A stretch of DNA of 64,000 nucleotides from Oceanospirillum maris DSM 6286 (GCF_000422865.1 NZ_KE383936.1:346456-410455); one strand, 5' to 3'. Numbered from the stretch's first letter, positions 17,980 through 27,575 are shown. The notes: generated by a model from the sequence alone, not told the origin. Numbers and translations are program-made.

Positions 17980-18675
17980 TTATTTGTTATCAACAAGATA
18001 GCGCAAGGCGGGTTCGGGAATGCTCTTGGCGGCTTCAGCCCAGCTATGGTCTTGGATGTAGGGAATTTCTGCCAATAAAGGGGCCGTGATTAATTGGGCT
18101 AATGTTGCTAGATTTTCTTTATAGTGGCTCATCTCTGGGTCAATCTGATTCGCAACCCAGCCCGCAATAGTTAGGCCGTCGGCCTTAATGGCCTCAACGG
18201 TTAGCAAGGCATGGTTGATACATCCAAGCTTTATACCAACCACAAGAATGACAGGTTGCTTTAGATTCTTAGCTAGGTCGGCTAAGGTTTCTCGACGGTT
18301 AAGTGGCACACGCCAGCCGCCAGCACCTTCGATCAATAGAAGGTCTGCTCTGGCCATCATAATACCTCGAGCAAATCCCGCAGACCGAGCAACACTTAAC
18401 GATGAGCCACTTTCTTGGGCGGCAATATGGGGAGCTATAGCAGGTTCAAGAGCGATAGGGTTTACCATCTCATACTCTTCATATTCTGTCATCGCGGCCA
18501 TTAAATGTGTGGCATCGCTGTTTCTTAAGCCCTGCTCTGTTCGCTCACATCCTGCGGCAACGGGTTTATGGGCTAAGGTTTTATAACCAAGCAGGCCTGC
18601 AGCATAAAGTAGGGCGCAGCTAACAAACGTTTTTCCCGCATCGGTGTCGGTACCGGTAACAAAATAGGTTTTCAT
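17980..18675 (-). CDS. bioD: ATP-dependent dethiobiotin synthetase BioD
   Basis: 231-residue enzyme that closes the ureido ring of 7,8-diaminononanoate with CO2 and ATP to give dethiobiotin. The P-loop GTDTDAGKT is at residues 8-16, the diaminononanoate-binding KPVAAGC near 38 and the IEGAGGWRVPL motif near 115. It is the last gene of the bioB-bioF-bioHC-bioD operon and its start overlaps the stop of the fusion gene by four bases. bioA is not in this window. Confidence 0.95.
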   Translation of the reverse strand: MKTYFVTGTDTDAGKTFVSCALLYAAGLLGYKTLAHKPVAAGCERTEQGLRNSDATHLMAAMTEYEEYEMVNPIALEPAIAPHIAAQESGSSLSVARSAGFARGIMMARADLLLIEGAGGWRVPLNRRETLADLAKNLKQPVILVVGIKLGCINHALLTVEAIKADGLTIAGWVANQIDPEMSHYKENLATLAQLITAPLLAEIPYIQDHSWAEAAKSIPEPALRYLVDNK

Positions 18676-20363
18676 GATAAAAGGCCCATATTATTTGGTT
18701 TGCTAATCGTTAATATCAAGACTTGGTAGCTTACAGGAAGACCCTGTTCTGATCTAAAAGACTCATAAGCTTTTTTAAAATGAATAATGCTTTGCCTGCC
18801 TGTTAGTCCTAGCTCACCCTCCTGATAATGCGCTCCAATGCCTTTGATCGAATCGATAACCTGTCTTAGGTCTGGGTAATATACCTGCTCACAATAATGC
18901 TCTGCCTGCTCTACTTTAAAGCCTGTTTGGCGAGCGGATTCAAGTAAGGCTTCTTGGCAGGTGAAGTCGTTAATATGTTTTTTATCATCTGCCTGAGCCC
19001 AGCTGTGCTCAAGTTCTGCTAATGTTCCGGGCAAGAGGGTGGCGATATAAGCCTTGCCGCCAGCTTTAAGGGCGTTAAATAGTGATTGAAATAGGGCATG
19101 GTGATTGTGGCACCACTGTATTGCTAAGCTGGAGAAAATCAGATCTAAGCCTTTGATCGTATCGGGAAGCTGCTCTGCATCGGCACAGAGCCAGTGGATA
19201 TTGTCGTTATCCGCCTGTTGATCGGCAAAAGCCAACATGCCCTCCGAGAGGTCTAAGCCTATTGCTGATTGGGCATGACAATGATCCCGTAAGCGGCGCG
19301 TCCAATAACCTGTCCCACAGCCAATATCAAGAATATGGTTGGCAGAGGTTGGGCAGAGGTTTAAAAGTTTCTGTGCGATACGCTTTTGGGCTTTGGCCTG
19401 TTGATCATAATGAGGGGCGGCCTTGCTAAACGCATTAGCGACCTTCTGCTTATTTCTGTCTTTAGCTTCTATATTGGTCTTTATTTTATCTATGTTGGCT
19501 TTTATTTCACCTTGGGCACTTGTTTCTAGCGTTAGCATATTTTCGATATGGCAAAGCCGTTGAAGAATCTTATCCGCTAGATACTTTGGCTGGCTCAGCA
19601 TAGGAAGGTGGCCTGCGTTCGATAGTACTTCGCTGGGGGCTGCTAAGTGTTGGCTAATATCAACGGGCACTAAAGGGTCGTGTTCAGCAAATAGCCAGAG
19701 TGTTGGGCATTGCAGTTGGCAGTAAGCACGCTGGTCTAATGTGCTTAAGGCGGTTAAGCCGTTAGCGAGGGCTTGTACGTCCGAGAGGGCTAGCACGTTA
19801 GCCGATCGCTCGCTTGGGTTGGCTCTATTGCGCATAAGATGATTGAGCAGCCTTCTTGTTTCGCGAATATCAGGCTCCCCTTGCATCTGCAATCCTTGAA
19901 AACGCTTAAGTGTTTTCTCTGGCTCTTGGCTAAAAGCAGTTTGAAAATGGCTCAACACATCCACAGGCATCCCGTAGCGCCAATCAGTGCGCTGTTGAAA
20001 GCTGGGGTTGCTGGCTAATAATGTTAGGCTGCTAGGGGCTTGTATCGTGCTTTTTATTATTGTGGTGCTTTCTATTACTGTGGCGCTTTTTGGTAGATTT
20101 TGCAGATAATAGGTTATCTCTAACATTAAATTGCCGCCGAGTGACCAGCCTAACCAGTGGGCATCAAGGGGAAGGTCTAAATCCGCAATCAATTTAGGAA
20201 TAAACGAGGTTTCTTGGGGGTCGTAGCAAGTAAGTGTCGGCGTGATAATCAGGCGTTCAGGTTGTCTCTGTTTTATGGCAGCAATTAACGGCTGCCAAAT
20301 CGCCGGTGTTGCTCCCCAGCCGTGCAGAAGTACAAGTGGCTTTATGTTTATTGTTGATTTCAT
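18672..20363 (-). CDS. BioH-BioC fusion: pimeloyl-ACP methyl esterase plus malonyl-ACP O-methyltransferase
   Basis: 563-residue protein with two complete enzymes. Residues 1-270 are a BioH-type alpha/beta hydrolase: LLHGWG near 12, nucleophile Ser74 in GWSLG, Asp near 229 in AEHDP and His near 252 in NAGHLP. A polar linker of about 30 residues ([17 protein letters not shown]) leads to a BioC methyltransferase from about 303 ([17 protein letters not shown]), with SAM motif DIGCGTG at 346-352 and FSSLAIQWC near 410. BioC methylates malonyl-ACP so it can prime the pimeloyl chain, and BioH removes the methyl group at the end; the fusion joins the first and last steps. It overlaps bioF and bioD by four bases each. 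Separate genes are usual in Pseudomonas. Confidence 0.92.
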   Translation of the reverse strand: MKSTINIKPLVLLHGWGATPAIWQPLIAAIKQRQPERLIITPTLTCYDPQETSFIPKLIADLDLPLDAHWLGWSLGGNLMLEITYYLQNLPKSATVIESTTIIKSTIQAPSSLTLLASNPSFQQRTDWRYGMPVDVLSHFQTAFSQEPEKTLKRFQGLQMQGEPDIRETRRLLNHLMRNRANPSERSANVLALSDVQALANGLTALSTLDQRAYCQLQCPTLWLFAEHDPLVPVDISQHLAAPSEVLSNAGHLPMLSQPKYLADKILQRLCHIENMLTLETSAQGEIKANIDKIKTNIEAKDRNKQKVANAFSKAAPHYDQQAKAQKRIAQKLLNLCPTSANHILDIGCGTGYWTRRLRDHCHAQSAIGLDLSEGMLAFADQQADNDNIHWLCADAEQLPDTIKGLDLIFSSLAIQWCHNHHALFQSLFNALKAGGKAYIATLLPGTLAELEHSWAQADDKKHINDFTCQEALLESARQTGFKVEQAEHYCEQVYYPDLRQVIDSIKGIGAHYQEGELGLTGRQSIIHFKKAYESFRSEQGLPVSYQVLILTISKPNNMGLLS

Positions 20364-21598
20364 CGGGTCATCTTCGGCAGGCCGCGCTGCTTTATAATAT
20401 GGGCTAGGGCTGACAGCAGTTGTTCAATCTGTTCCAAGCTATGACTGGCACTTAGGGTAATGCGTAAGCGGGCGCTACCCTTAGGAACTGTGGGTGGGCG
20501 AATGGCAATGACGAGAATACCGACCTGTTCAAGCTGTTGACTCCATTCCATCGCTTCTGCGTCGTCGCCAATCATAATCGGCTGAATAGGTGTGAGAGAG
20601 TCCATTAAGGTTAATCCTAGTTGATTCGCCCCGGTTCTAAAGCTGTGTATCAGTTGATTCAGATGGATACGCCGCTCCGGTTCTTGCTGTATTAACATTA
20701 AACTGGTGCGTGTTGCTGCAGCGACGGCAGGCGGTATCGCCGTGGTGTAAATATAGGGGCGGGCAAATTGAATTAATGTTTCTATCAAGGCTTGGCTACC
20801 GGCCACAAAAGCACCGCTAGTACCAACGGCCTTACCTAAAGTTCCCATTAAAATAGGCACCTGATTTTGAGTAAAACCTGCACCTATGCCTTGCCCGTGC
20901 TCACCCAGGCATCCAAACCCGTGAGCATCGTCCACCATCAACCAAGCATGATGTCGTTGACTCGTATCGACAAGGGCTTGTAGTGGTGCGCAATCACCAT
21001 CCATGCTAAATACACCATCCGTGACGATCAGTTTGCGCTGACTCTCTGGACTGGCTTTCTCTAAAAGATGGTTAAGGTGTACGTTGTCATTATGCCGATA
21101 ACGCTTAAATCCTGCGCCAGAATGCAAGCCGCCATCTAATAACGAGGCGTGATTTAACCGATCCTGAAAGACCGTATCCCCTTTGCCCACTAATGCCTGA
21201 ATTGTGCCGAGGTTGGCCATGTAGCCCGTGGAAAAAAGTAGCGCTCGATCTCGTCCAGTAAAAGCCGCTAAAGCCTCTTCTAACTGTTGATGCTCTGTGC
21301 TGTGACCATTAACCAAATGTGAAGCGCCGCTACCGACACCATAGGTTTTGGCTGCTTGGCAAAAGGTTTCGATGACTCTAGGGTCATTGGCAAGACCTAA
21401 ATAGTCGTTACTACAAAAGGCAAGAACCTGACGGCCATTGATCTGTGTCTCTGGCTGCTGAGGGCCCTCTAACGTACGGCGGCACCGGTAGAGGTGCGCC
21501 TTATGGCGCGCCTCCAAACCAGGTTCTAATAGCGGGGATAAAAGATCGACAGTGCTTTCTAGTGATTGTTTGATCCGGTCTTTCATACAGGCTTTCAT
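20360..21598 (-). CDS. bioF: 8-amino-7-oxononanoate synthase BioF
   Basis: 412-residue PLP enzyme that condenses pimeloyl-ACP with L-alanine, releasing CO2, to form KAPA. Visible: [14 protein letters not shown] near residue 60, the aromatic cofactor neighbour in STGYMANLG, the [10 protein letters not shown] loop and the PLP-binding Lys in GTLGKAVG. The reading frame stays open far upstream into bioB; the ATG 16 bases after the bioB stop was chosen because longer versions add residues foreign to the family. An ATG 12 bases further in is also possible. The end overlaps the bioHC start. Confidence 0.93.
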   Translation of the reverse strand: MKACMKDRIKQSLESTVDLLSPLLEPGLEARHKAHLYRCRRTLEGPQQPETQINGRQVLAFCSNDYLGLANDPRVIETFCQAAKTYGVGSGASHLVNGHSTEHQQLEEALAAFTGRDRALLFSTGYMANLGTIQALVGKGDTVFQDRLNHASLLDGGLHSGAGFKRYRHNDNVHLNHLLEKASPESQRKLIVTDGVFSMDGDCAPLQALVDTSQRHHAWLMVDDAHGFGCLGEHGQGIGAGFTQNQVPILMGTLGKAVGTSGAFVAGSQALIETLIQFARPYIYTTAIPPAVAAATRTSLMLIQQEPERRIHLNQLIHSFRTGANQLGLTLMDSLTPIQPIMIGDDAEAMEWSQQLEQVGILVIAIRPPTVPKGSARLRITLSASHSLEQIEQLLSALAHIIKQRGLPKMTR

Positions 21599-21614
21599 TC
21601 CAGTGCTGTTGGAC

Positions 21615-22724
21615 TTAAACCACAAGGCCGCAGGGTTTGCGTTCGCGCTCGGCGCCGTCGCTAAGAGATGACGCTTGGCTTGCATCATAAAATAACTTGC
21701 TGTTCTTTTGTTCGGTGATAGCTTCTTGCAGGGCAGCCTGATGGGTAGCGTCATCAACGGGAACATCACGGCGTTCAGGGTGAATACCTAGGCGCTGAAA
21801 CAGTTGACGATCTTTATCTGCCTGAGGGTTTGCTGTCGTCAATAAACGCTCGCCATAAAAAATAGAGTTGGCACCGGCAAAGAACGTCATAGCTTGCATC
21901 TCATCACTCATTTCTTCACGGCCTGCGGATAGCCGAACGTGGGATTCAGGCATAAGAATACGGGCGACAGCGATGGTGCGAATAAAGTCGATAGGGTCTA
22001 AATCTTCAACCTGATCTAAAGGAGTACCTTCAACTTTAACCAGCATATTGATCGGTACGCTTTCAGGATGAGGCGCTAAATTGGAAAGCTGAATCAGCAT
22101 TTTAGCGCGATCGGTTTCTTCTTCGCCCATACCTAAGATGCCGCCTGAGCAGATTTTCATACCGGCTTCACGCACATGGGATAAGGTGTCTAGGCGGTCT
22201 TGATAGCTACGGGTGGTGATGATTTGGTCATAGTATTCCGGTGAGGTATCCAGGTTGTGGTTGTAGTAATCAAGACCGGCCTGAGACAGTTCTTTTGCTT
22301 GATCGACATCCAGCATACCCAATGTCATACAGGTTTCTAAGCCTAGGGATTTAACGCCTTTGACTATCTCTAGCACAACAGGGAAATCTTTTTTGCTGGG
22401 GGACTTCCACGCCGCACCCATGCAGAAACGACTAGCTCCGGTTTCTAGTGCGGCCTTCGCTTGCTGTAACACCTTTTGTACTTCCATTAACTGCTCTTTG
22501 GCAAGCCCTGTATTATAGTGGCCAGATTGAGGGCAGTATTTACAATCTTCAGGGCAGGCACCGGTTTTAATGGATAGCAAAGTACTGACTTGAACGGCGT
22601 TCGGGTCAAAGTGCTCACGATGAATACTGTGGGCTTTAAACAGTAGATCGTTTAAAGGCAGAGCAAATAGCGCTTCAACTTCTTTTAAAGACCAGTCATG
22701 GCGGGGCGCGGTTAGTGCAGTCAT
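21615..22724 (-). CDS. bioB: Biotin synthase BioB
   Basis: 369-residue radical SAM enzyme that inserts sulfur into dethiobiotin. Cys57, Cys61 and Cys64 in [16 protein letters not shown] hold the SAM 4Fe-4S cluster; downstream Cys residues in SRFCMGAAW and [10 protein letters not shown], and the Arg in RLSAGREEM, serve the 2Fe-2S cluster. An AGGAA site lies 6 bases before the ATG; a longer frame has no such site. It is the first gene of the biotin operon, behind a strong promoter overlapped by a predicted BirA operator. Confidence 0.96.
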   Translation of the reverse strand: MTALTAPRHDWSLKEVEALFALPLNDLLFKAHSIHREHFDPNAVQVSTLLSIKTGACPEDCKYCPQSGHYNTGLAKEQLMEVQKVLQQAKAALETGASRFCMGAAWKSPSKKDFPVVLEIVKGVKSLGLETCMTLGMLDVDQAKELSQAGLDYYNHNLDTSPEYYDQIITTRSYQDRLDTLSHVREAGMKICSGGILGMGEEETDRAKMLIQLSNLAPHPESVPINMLVKVEGTPLDQVEDLDPIDFIRTIAVARILMPESHVRLSAGREEMSDEMQAMTFFAGANSIFYGERLLTTANPQADKDRQLFQRLGIHPERRDVPVDDATHQAALQEAITEQKNSKLFYDASQASSLSDGAERERKPCGLVV

Positions 22725-22764
22725 GGAAATTCCTGTGCTAAATTCAAAACGTGATGAGACTGTG

Positions 22765-22792
22765 ATCATAACGGTGAGGGTTATTCTGTCAA
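22765..22792 (-). promoter_or_regulatory. bioB promoter
   Basis: On the minus strand: perfect -35 TTGACA (22787-22792), 16-base spacer, -10 TATGAT (22765-22770, five of six). The -35 lies inside one half of the predicted BirA operator, so repressor binding would block polymerase. Confidence 0.7.
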
Positions 22793-22818
22793 CTTTGTTT
22801 TTGTTTTTTGGTTTACAT
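22786..22818. promoter_or_regulatory. BirA-type biotin operator between bioB and comF
   Basis: On the minus strand, ATGTAAACC and AGTTGACAG half-sites separated by 15 bases. The proteobacterial BirA site is TTGTAAACC, a 14-16 base spacer and GGTTTACAA, so the left half matches 8 of 9 and the right half 6 of 9. The overlap with the bioB -35 is the arrangement known in E. coli. It implies a BirA with a DNA-binding domain elsewhere in the genome. Confidence 0.65.
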
Positions 22819-22828
22819 GGAGGTGGTT

Positions 22829-23578
22829 ATGGTTGCTAAAGGTTTTGTCTTAACGCTAGTCGAGGCACTTTTTCCTCGGCGCTGTTTTTTGTGTCAGGGG
22901 CGGGCGGCCGAAGGTCTTATTTGCCGCGGTTGCCGGGGGGATTTAGTTCTTAATAAAAATCCTTGTATTATTTGTGCTGAGCCGATGACAGCAGGTTCTG
23001 CCAGTAGTCATCACACGGCGCTAATCTGTAGCGCTTGCCAAAAAAATCCGCCTGCGTTTGATCATGTCTTTGCGCCTTTTCTTTATACCTACCCGTTAAA
23101 AGAGATTATTCATCGTTTTAAAGAGCAGCATCACCTTTTGCGGAGTCGAATGCTGTCCGATCTAGTGTTGAGGGAGGCTTTCAATGCATTCGACACGCCT
23201 AAATTTAAGCCTGATTTGATTGTGCCTGTACCAACCCATTGGCGCACTCGCTTGCAGCGAGGGTTTAATCCTGCTGCGGTATTGGCTGATGCTATCGGCA
23301 GAGGTATCAATGTACCTGTCGCCATGACAATGTTGCATAAGCAAACGTTTACACCATCGCAACATCTGCTGAACCGTCGTCAACGTCTTAAGAATTTAGA
23401 GCAGAGTTTTCAGGTGCGTACTCCGAAAGATATCAAGGGTAAGCATATTCTTTTGATAGATGATGTCGTCACAACGGGTAGTACTGTAGGTGTTATTGCT
23501 GCGCTATTAAGGGATAATGGCGCAGAATCAGTGCAGGTTTGGGCACTGGCTCGAACACCGCCAAAATGGCAGCAGTAA
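22829..23578 (+). CDS. comF: ComF family protein (phosphoribosyltransferase-like)
   Basis: 249-residue cytoplasmic protein. The N-terminal part has four CxxC pairs (C19/C22, C32/C35, C46/C49, C67/C70) expected to bind zinc; the C-terminal part is a type I phosphoribosyltransferase fold with the PRPP loop ILLIDDVVTTGST. In naturally competent bacteria ComF homologues help DNA uptake; in Pseudomonas relatives (GntX-like) the role is unclear. GGAGG lies 5 bases before the chosen ATG. It is divergent from bioB as in Pseudomonas. The last 45 bases are partly duplicated just downstream. Confidence 0.88.
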   Translation: MVAKGFVLTLVEALFPRRCFLCQGRAAEGLICRGCRGDLVLNKNPCIICAEPMTAGSASSHHTALICSACQKNPPAFDHVFAPFLYTYPLKEIIHRFKEQHHLLRSRMLSDLVLREAFNAFDTPKFKPDLIVPVPTHWRTRLQRGFNPAAVLADAIGRGINVPVAMTMLHKQTFTPSQHLLNRRQRLKNLEQSFQVRTPKDIKGKHILLIDDVVTTGSTVGVIAALLRDNGAESVQVWALARTPPKWQQ

Positions 23579-23639
23579 TACAGAGCAGGCTTGGGTATTG
23601 GCCTCCGACATCGACACCGCCAAAATGGCAGCGGTCATA
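23533..23639 (+). repeat. Partial duplication of the comF 3' end
   Basis: The last bases of comF (from GCAGGTTTGGGCACTGG) recur after the stop codon (from GCAGGCTTGGGTATTGG), with an exact 19-base core ACACCGCCAAAATGGCAGC at 23555 and 23614. The second copy has a small insertion and does not extend the gene. Confidence 0.75.
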
Positions 23640-23690
23640 TAAACTTGGGTTTTCACTGCTTTCACTGTCTATCTCTATAAGGTTATTAAG

Positions 23691-24734
23691 ATGATACGCT
23701 CCCTTTCTTCAGCCGTCGATCCGGCCGGTAATGCCGGTATTGATTCTGGTGTTGACGCTACACCTTATTATCAGTTAAACCCTGATCGAGTGATGGATGC
23801 GGTTGAGTCCTTAGGTTTTTATTGTGATGGTCGAGTCATGGCGTTGAACAGTTACGAAAACCGTGTCTTTCAAGTGGGCCTTGATGATGCTCAGCCACTT
23901 ATTGCCAAATTTTATCGGCCGAGCCGCTGGAGTGATGCGCAGATTCTAGAGGAGCATCAGTTTACTCTGGAGCTTGCTGATAGAGGGGTTAACGCTATCG
24001 CCCCGATTCAGCATAATGGTGAGAGTTTATTTCGATTTTCAGACTTTAGGTTTTCACTCTTTCCTCGTAAAGGTGGTCACGCCCCTGAGCTGGATAATGA
24101 AGACCATCTGTTTGAGTTAGGCCGTTTTTTAGGCAAGATGCACAGTATTGGTGAGATAAAGCCCTTTCAATATAGACCGGAACTTAATGTTACGGACTAT
24201 GCTCGGGTCGGCCAGCAGCATGTGTTAAATAGCGGTCTATTGGGGGGCTATCGTCAGCGCTATGAGCGATTGACCGAGGAGCTACTGAAGATATGCGAAC
24301 AGCGCTTAAAGCAGGTATCTGCGCCTTTAATTCGCGTACAGGGTGATTGTCATGGCGGTAATATGCTGTGGCGTGATGATGAGCTTATGCTGCTTGATTT
24401 TGATGATTGCCGTATGGCTCCTGCCATGCAGGATATCTGGATGCTGTTGTCAGGGGATAAGCTTCAGCAGCAACAGTGGCTTTCAGAGGTGCTTGAAGGT
24501 TACGAAGAGTACCGAACCTTTCCACGGCAGGAGTTAGTTTTAATCGAACCGTTGCGAACCCTTCGCATGATCTATTACAGCGGTTGGCTAGCCCAGCGTC
24601 GAAAAGATCCTGCCTTTATTATGGCATTTCCGCATTTTGGTGGTGAGCATTGGTGGTTAGAGCACGTTAATGCTTTAACGCAACAAAAGATATTATTGAG
24701 TCAGCCGCCATTAGCTCTAAACCCTTATGCTTGA
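23691..24734 (+). CDS. srkA: Stress response Ser/Thr kinase SrkA (YihE/RdoA type)
   Basis: 347-residue cytoplasmic kinase of the choline/aminoglycoside kinase fold. SNSYENRV-type nucleotide loop (ALNSYENRVFQV near residue 51), a conserved Lys in IAKFYRP, the catalytic QGDCHGGNMLW and the metal-binding LLDFDDC are all present. The E. coli protein protects stressed cells from death linked to MazEF and acts in the Cpx regulon. It is about 20 residues longer at the N-terminus than the E. coli protein (328); a later start cannot be excluded. It stands 112 bases after comF. Confidence 0.88.
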   Translation: MIRSLSSAVDPAGNAGIDSGVDATPYYQLNPDRVMDAVESLGFYCDGRVMALNSYENRVFQVGLDDAQPLIAKFYRPSRWSDAQILEEHQFTLELADRGVNAIAPIQHNGESLFRFSDFRFSLFPRKGGHAPELDNEDHLFELGRFLGKMHSIGEIKPFQYRPELNVTDYARVGQQHVLNSGLLGGYRQRYERLTEELLKICEQRLKQVSAPLIRVQGDCHGGNMLWRDDELMLLDFDDCRMAPAMQDIWMLLSGDKLQQQQWLSEVLEGYEEYRTFPRQELVLIEPLRTLRMIYYSGWLAQRRKDPAFIMAFPHFGGEHWWLEHVNALTQQKILLSQPPLALNPYA

Positions 24735-24808
24735 TGTTTAGCAATTGATAGACAAGACTGCCACGATGGTAAAACTAGTTCGTCATTGATTTAAAGTAAG
24801 AGGCAGGG

Positions 24809-26458
24809 ATGGTTAGAAATTTTGATAGTACTGATACGATGAACAACATAGACAATATTGATAATACGAATGCAATAATGGATAGAGATACAATGACATC
24901 TAAGGCGGTGGGTTCAGTGGGGCATATTCGTAGTGTATTGATACATTGGCGGCCCTTAGGCGTCATTTGCAGTGCGTTACTGCTTGCGGCCTGTGCGAGT
25001 ACAGAAAGCTATTCTTCTCGTCAGGAAAGTTTAACACCACCTAAAAGCTTAGTGCCCCAGCCACCTCCGGGTGGTTTTAATTCGTTGTTCAAGTCTGAAC
25101 CTGATCCTGTTAGCCAAACGGCCTCTGCACCGAGTCAGGCTGCACCCTCTAATCCAAAGCCGTATCAACCTGTTCCTCAGGCTATGCCCCAGGCCGTGGC
25201 TCAACCTATTGCTCAGCCTGAACCTGAACCGATAGTGGCTCAGCCACTGCCTCAGACAACACCTGAGGCGGTTTATCAGGCGCCAACACTGACACCAGCT
25301 CAACCTCAACCGATATCTGAACCTGTTTTAACGCCTCCGGTTGTTGCCCACTCAGAGAGCCAGGAGACATCAGAGCCATCTTCATGGATCTCCCGTTACC
25401 CTGCTTTGGCAAAAGAGTACGAGGGCTATAAAGAAACCATGGCGAAGCTTGAAAAAGAGTATCGTCAATATGAGCAGAAGGTTCAGGAATTACAGCAGAA
25501 AGCGAGCCGTTACTGGGGGGATGATAATGTCGTCGAGTCAAACTCTGATACTTATGTTAAATACGGAACAGGCTACACCAGTCGTGGTGAAGTTGATTTT
25601 GCCAAGGGTAATATTATTGTTGAGACGGTGGATGAGCGTAATCATAAAGAGCGTCTTCAGGAAGCTATCGTTACAACGCTGTTAACACCGGATAATGCCC
25701 GAGATATAAGTTTGTTCTCTGATCAAGGGGTTACTTATACCGGCCCCTCGGTATTGGAAGGACAGGTTAAAGATAACGAAGGTATTATTGTTCAGTGGGA
25801 ATGGCGAGCGAACCGCTATGCGGATTGGCTAGTGGAAAATAAGCTACAGAAAATCAACTCAGGTAATAAAGTGATCTACCGCGTTGAGATTCCAATGGAG
25901 GCTAACCATGAGCAAGTCCGAGGGCAAAAATATGAGTCAATTGTTCGTCAAGCAGCTCTACGCTACGAGGTTCCAGAGTCACTGATTTATAGCATTATGG
26001 AAACTGAAAGCCATTTTAACCCTTATGCCACCAGTCATATTCCTGCTTATGGCTTGATGCAGGTTGTTCCAAGTACGGCGGGCCGAGATGTATTTGAGCG
26101 TATTAAAAAGCGTAGTGACCAGCCTGACCGAAACTATCTTTTCAATCCAACAAATAATATTGATACGGGAACTGCCTATTTAGGTATTCTGGATGATATT
26201 TATCTAAAAGGTGTGACGCATCCGTTGGCCCGTGAATACTGTGTTATCTCAGCGTATAACGGTGGAGCGGGTAATGTGCTAAGAACATTTTCTACGGATC
26301 GTAAAAAAGCCGTTCAAATTATTAATAGCTTATCGCCACAGCAGGTTTACGTGAAACTGAATCGCAGCCACCCAAGTGCCGAATCTCGTAAATATATTGA
26401 GAAAGTTGTTAAAGCAAAACAGAAATATGATGGTATTGCTGTTGCTCAAAATCCTTAA
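24809..26458 (+). CDS. mltC: MltC-type membrane-bound lytic murein transglycosylase
   Basis: 549-residue lipoprotein. A lipobox LLLAAC gives a lipidated Cys at residue 62 if the first ATG is used; this leader is long, so a later ATG (residue 24 or 29) may be the true start, although AGAGG precedes the first. Then comes a Pro/Gln/Ala-rich linker (about 75-190), a coiled-coil stretch (LAKEYEGYKETMAKLEKEYRQYEQKVQELQ, split here as one helix of about 30 residues near 200), the MltC N-terminal domain, and the SLT domain with catalytic Glu in IMETESHFNP and GLMQVVPSTAG. It cleaves peptidoglycan glycan strands to anhydromuropeptides. The E. coli enzyme (359 residues) lacks the long linker. Confidence 0.85.
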   Translation: MVRNFDSTDTMNNIDNIDNTNAIMDRDTMTSKAVGSVGHIRSVLIHWRPLGVICSALLLAACASTESYSSRQESLTPPKSLVPQPPPGGFNSLFKSEPDPVSQTASAPSQAAPSNPKPYQPVPQAMPQAVAQPIAQPEPEPIVAQPLPQTTPEAVYQAPTLTPAQPQPISEPVLTPPVVAHSESQETSEPSSWISRYPALAKEYEGYKETMAKLEKEYRQYEQKVQELQQKASRYWGDDNVVESNSDTYVKYGTGYTSRGEVDFAKGNIIVETVDERNHKERLQEAIVTTLLTPDNARDISLFSDQGVTYTGPSVLEGQVKDNEGIIVQWEWRANRYADWLVENKLQKINSGNKVIYRVEIPMEANHEQVRGQKYESIVRQAALRYEVPESLIYSIMETESHFNPYATSHIPAYGLMQVVPSTAGRDVFERIKKRSDQPDRNYLFNPTNNIDTGTAYLGILDDIYLKGVTHPLAREYCVISAYNGGAGNVLRTFSTDRKKAVQIINSLSPQQVYVKLNRSHPSAESRKYIEKVVKAKQKYDGIAVAQNP

Positions 26459-26496
26459 GCATTCTCGAATATATAAAAAAGGGTTAAAGAGTATAT

Positions 26497-26548
26497 AAAA
26501 AAGCTCCGTACTAGCATGTAGACATGGCGAGTACGGAGCTTTTTTTTT
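26497..26548. terminator. Bidirectional terminator after mltC
   Basis: Sixteen-base arms AAAAAAGCTCCGTACT / AGTACGGAGCTTTTTT, enclosing a further CATG-TAGA-CATG mini-hairpin, with A and T runs at the two ends. It serves mltC and the convergent secreted-protein gene. Confidence 0.88.
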
Positions 26549-26595
26549 GAATCTTGATTTGAATCTTTGTTTTTACACCGGTAATCAACGAAGAG

Positions 26596-27111
26596 TTATT
26601 CGCTTGTCGTTGGCTCATGGCTGCGGCGTTGGATATTAATCTGCTCTGCTTGGTTGATAACCAGAGCGATATTGGCCGACTTATTTAGTTTTAAGCGATA
26701 GTCTACGCCAGTTTGAAGCGTGGCTTTATTACAGCTAGAACCTGAACAGGCTTCATTTATGCCTTGATCTCCAGCAGCGTTGATCGCTATTGCATCCATA
26801 ACACCATCATAGATATGGCCATTGGGTTCAACACATAGTGCGCGGGTTACATTGACGGAAAGCTTGCCGTTGTTGAGCGTTGCGTCTGCAGACATTAAGC
26901 AACGTTCAGGCAAGGTGGCGCCAGTTTCAGAGCCGGTCGATTTTAGCAATAGGTGTGAAATTTCTTCGCCTTGGGTAATACTTTTATCAATCAGAACCTG
27001 TACTTTTAGAACGGTATCCGTGGGTAGTTTATAACCCTCTGCTGAATTAGTTTCCGCAAAAGCGGGCAGGCAGGCACCTAGCAGGGCAACAGATGTCAGT
27101 AATCGTTTCAT
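26596..27111 (-). CDS. Secreted orphan protein, possible TraB/VirB10-like beta domain
   Basis: 171 residues with a clear Sec signal peptide (MKRLLTSVALLGACLPAFA). The mature part has strands LPTDTVLKVQVLIDKSI, then TLPERCLMSADATLNNGKLSVNVTRALC (about 70-95), a GHIYDGVMDA segment and GDQGINEACSGSSC. Four Cys could form two periplasmic disulfides. The pattern of an early LPxDTV strand, a P-x-x-C turn, a basic residue-C strand and a late GDxGI resembles the domain in TraB/VirB10 secretion proteins, but no motif is diagnostic and no secretion genes are nearby. It stands alone on the minus strand. Confidence 0.55.
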   Translation of the reverse strand: MKRLLTSVALLGACLPAFAETNSAEGYKLPTDTVLKVQVLIDKSITQGEEISHLLLKSTGSETGATLPERCLMSADATLNNGKLSVNVTRALCVEPNGHIYDGVMDAIAINAAGDQGINEACSGSSCNKATLQTGVDYRLKLNKSANIALVINQAEQINIQRRSHEPTTSE

Positions 27112-27258
27112 AGCTCACCGTCTCTTTAGTACAGGTCTCGTACTGACTTATGCAGTACAGAAATAGCCAAACACCGAAGCAGGGCATGATTTCGCTCTAC
27201 GCTTACAGGTCTGGCGAATTAGGATATTAACTATCGTTAGATATAGTGCCATTAGCTT

Positions 27259-27306
27259 TGGAATGTCTCAAAACATGGCCACTGGAACGTCTTAAAACAT
27301 AACCGT
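27259..27306 (+). repeat. 24-bp imperfect direct repeat
   Basis: Two adjacent units starting at 27259 and 27283, sharing TGGAAYGTCTYAAAACAT then CC; 18 of 24 bases match. Confidence 0.55.
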
Positions 27307-27575
27307 AGGGCTGTGCATAATCCCGTAAACAGCGCGCGCAGTATAACAGATCTATTTAATTTATCTGTTCGCCTTATGAGTAAAAAAGTTTCAACCCAAA
27401 CAACATTGAGGCATGACGAAAGTGAATAATAGATTTTGCGCGCAAAGATTATGCTTGACTAGGATGGTCAGGTAAAATGGACAAATTGTCGCACCCAGCT
27501 AGCCATGAAAATACGTTAGTATTGTCACTTTTTTACTGAGACGGCCTGTAATCCCTGATACCGTGCCCGTCCTTA

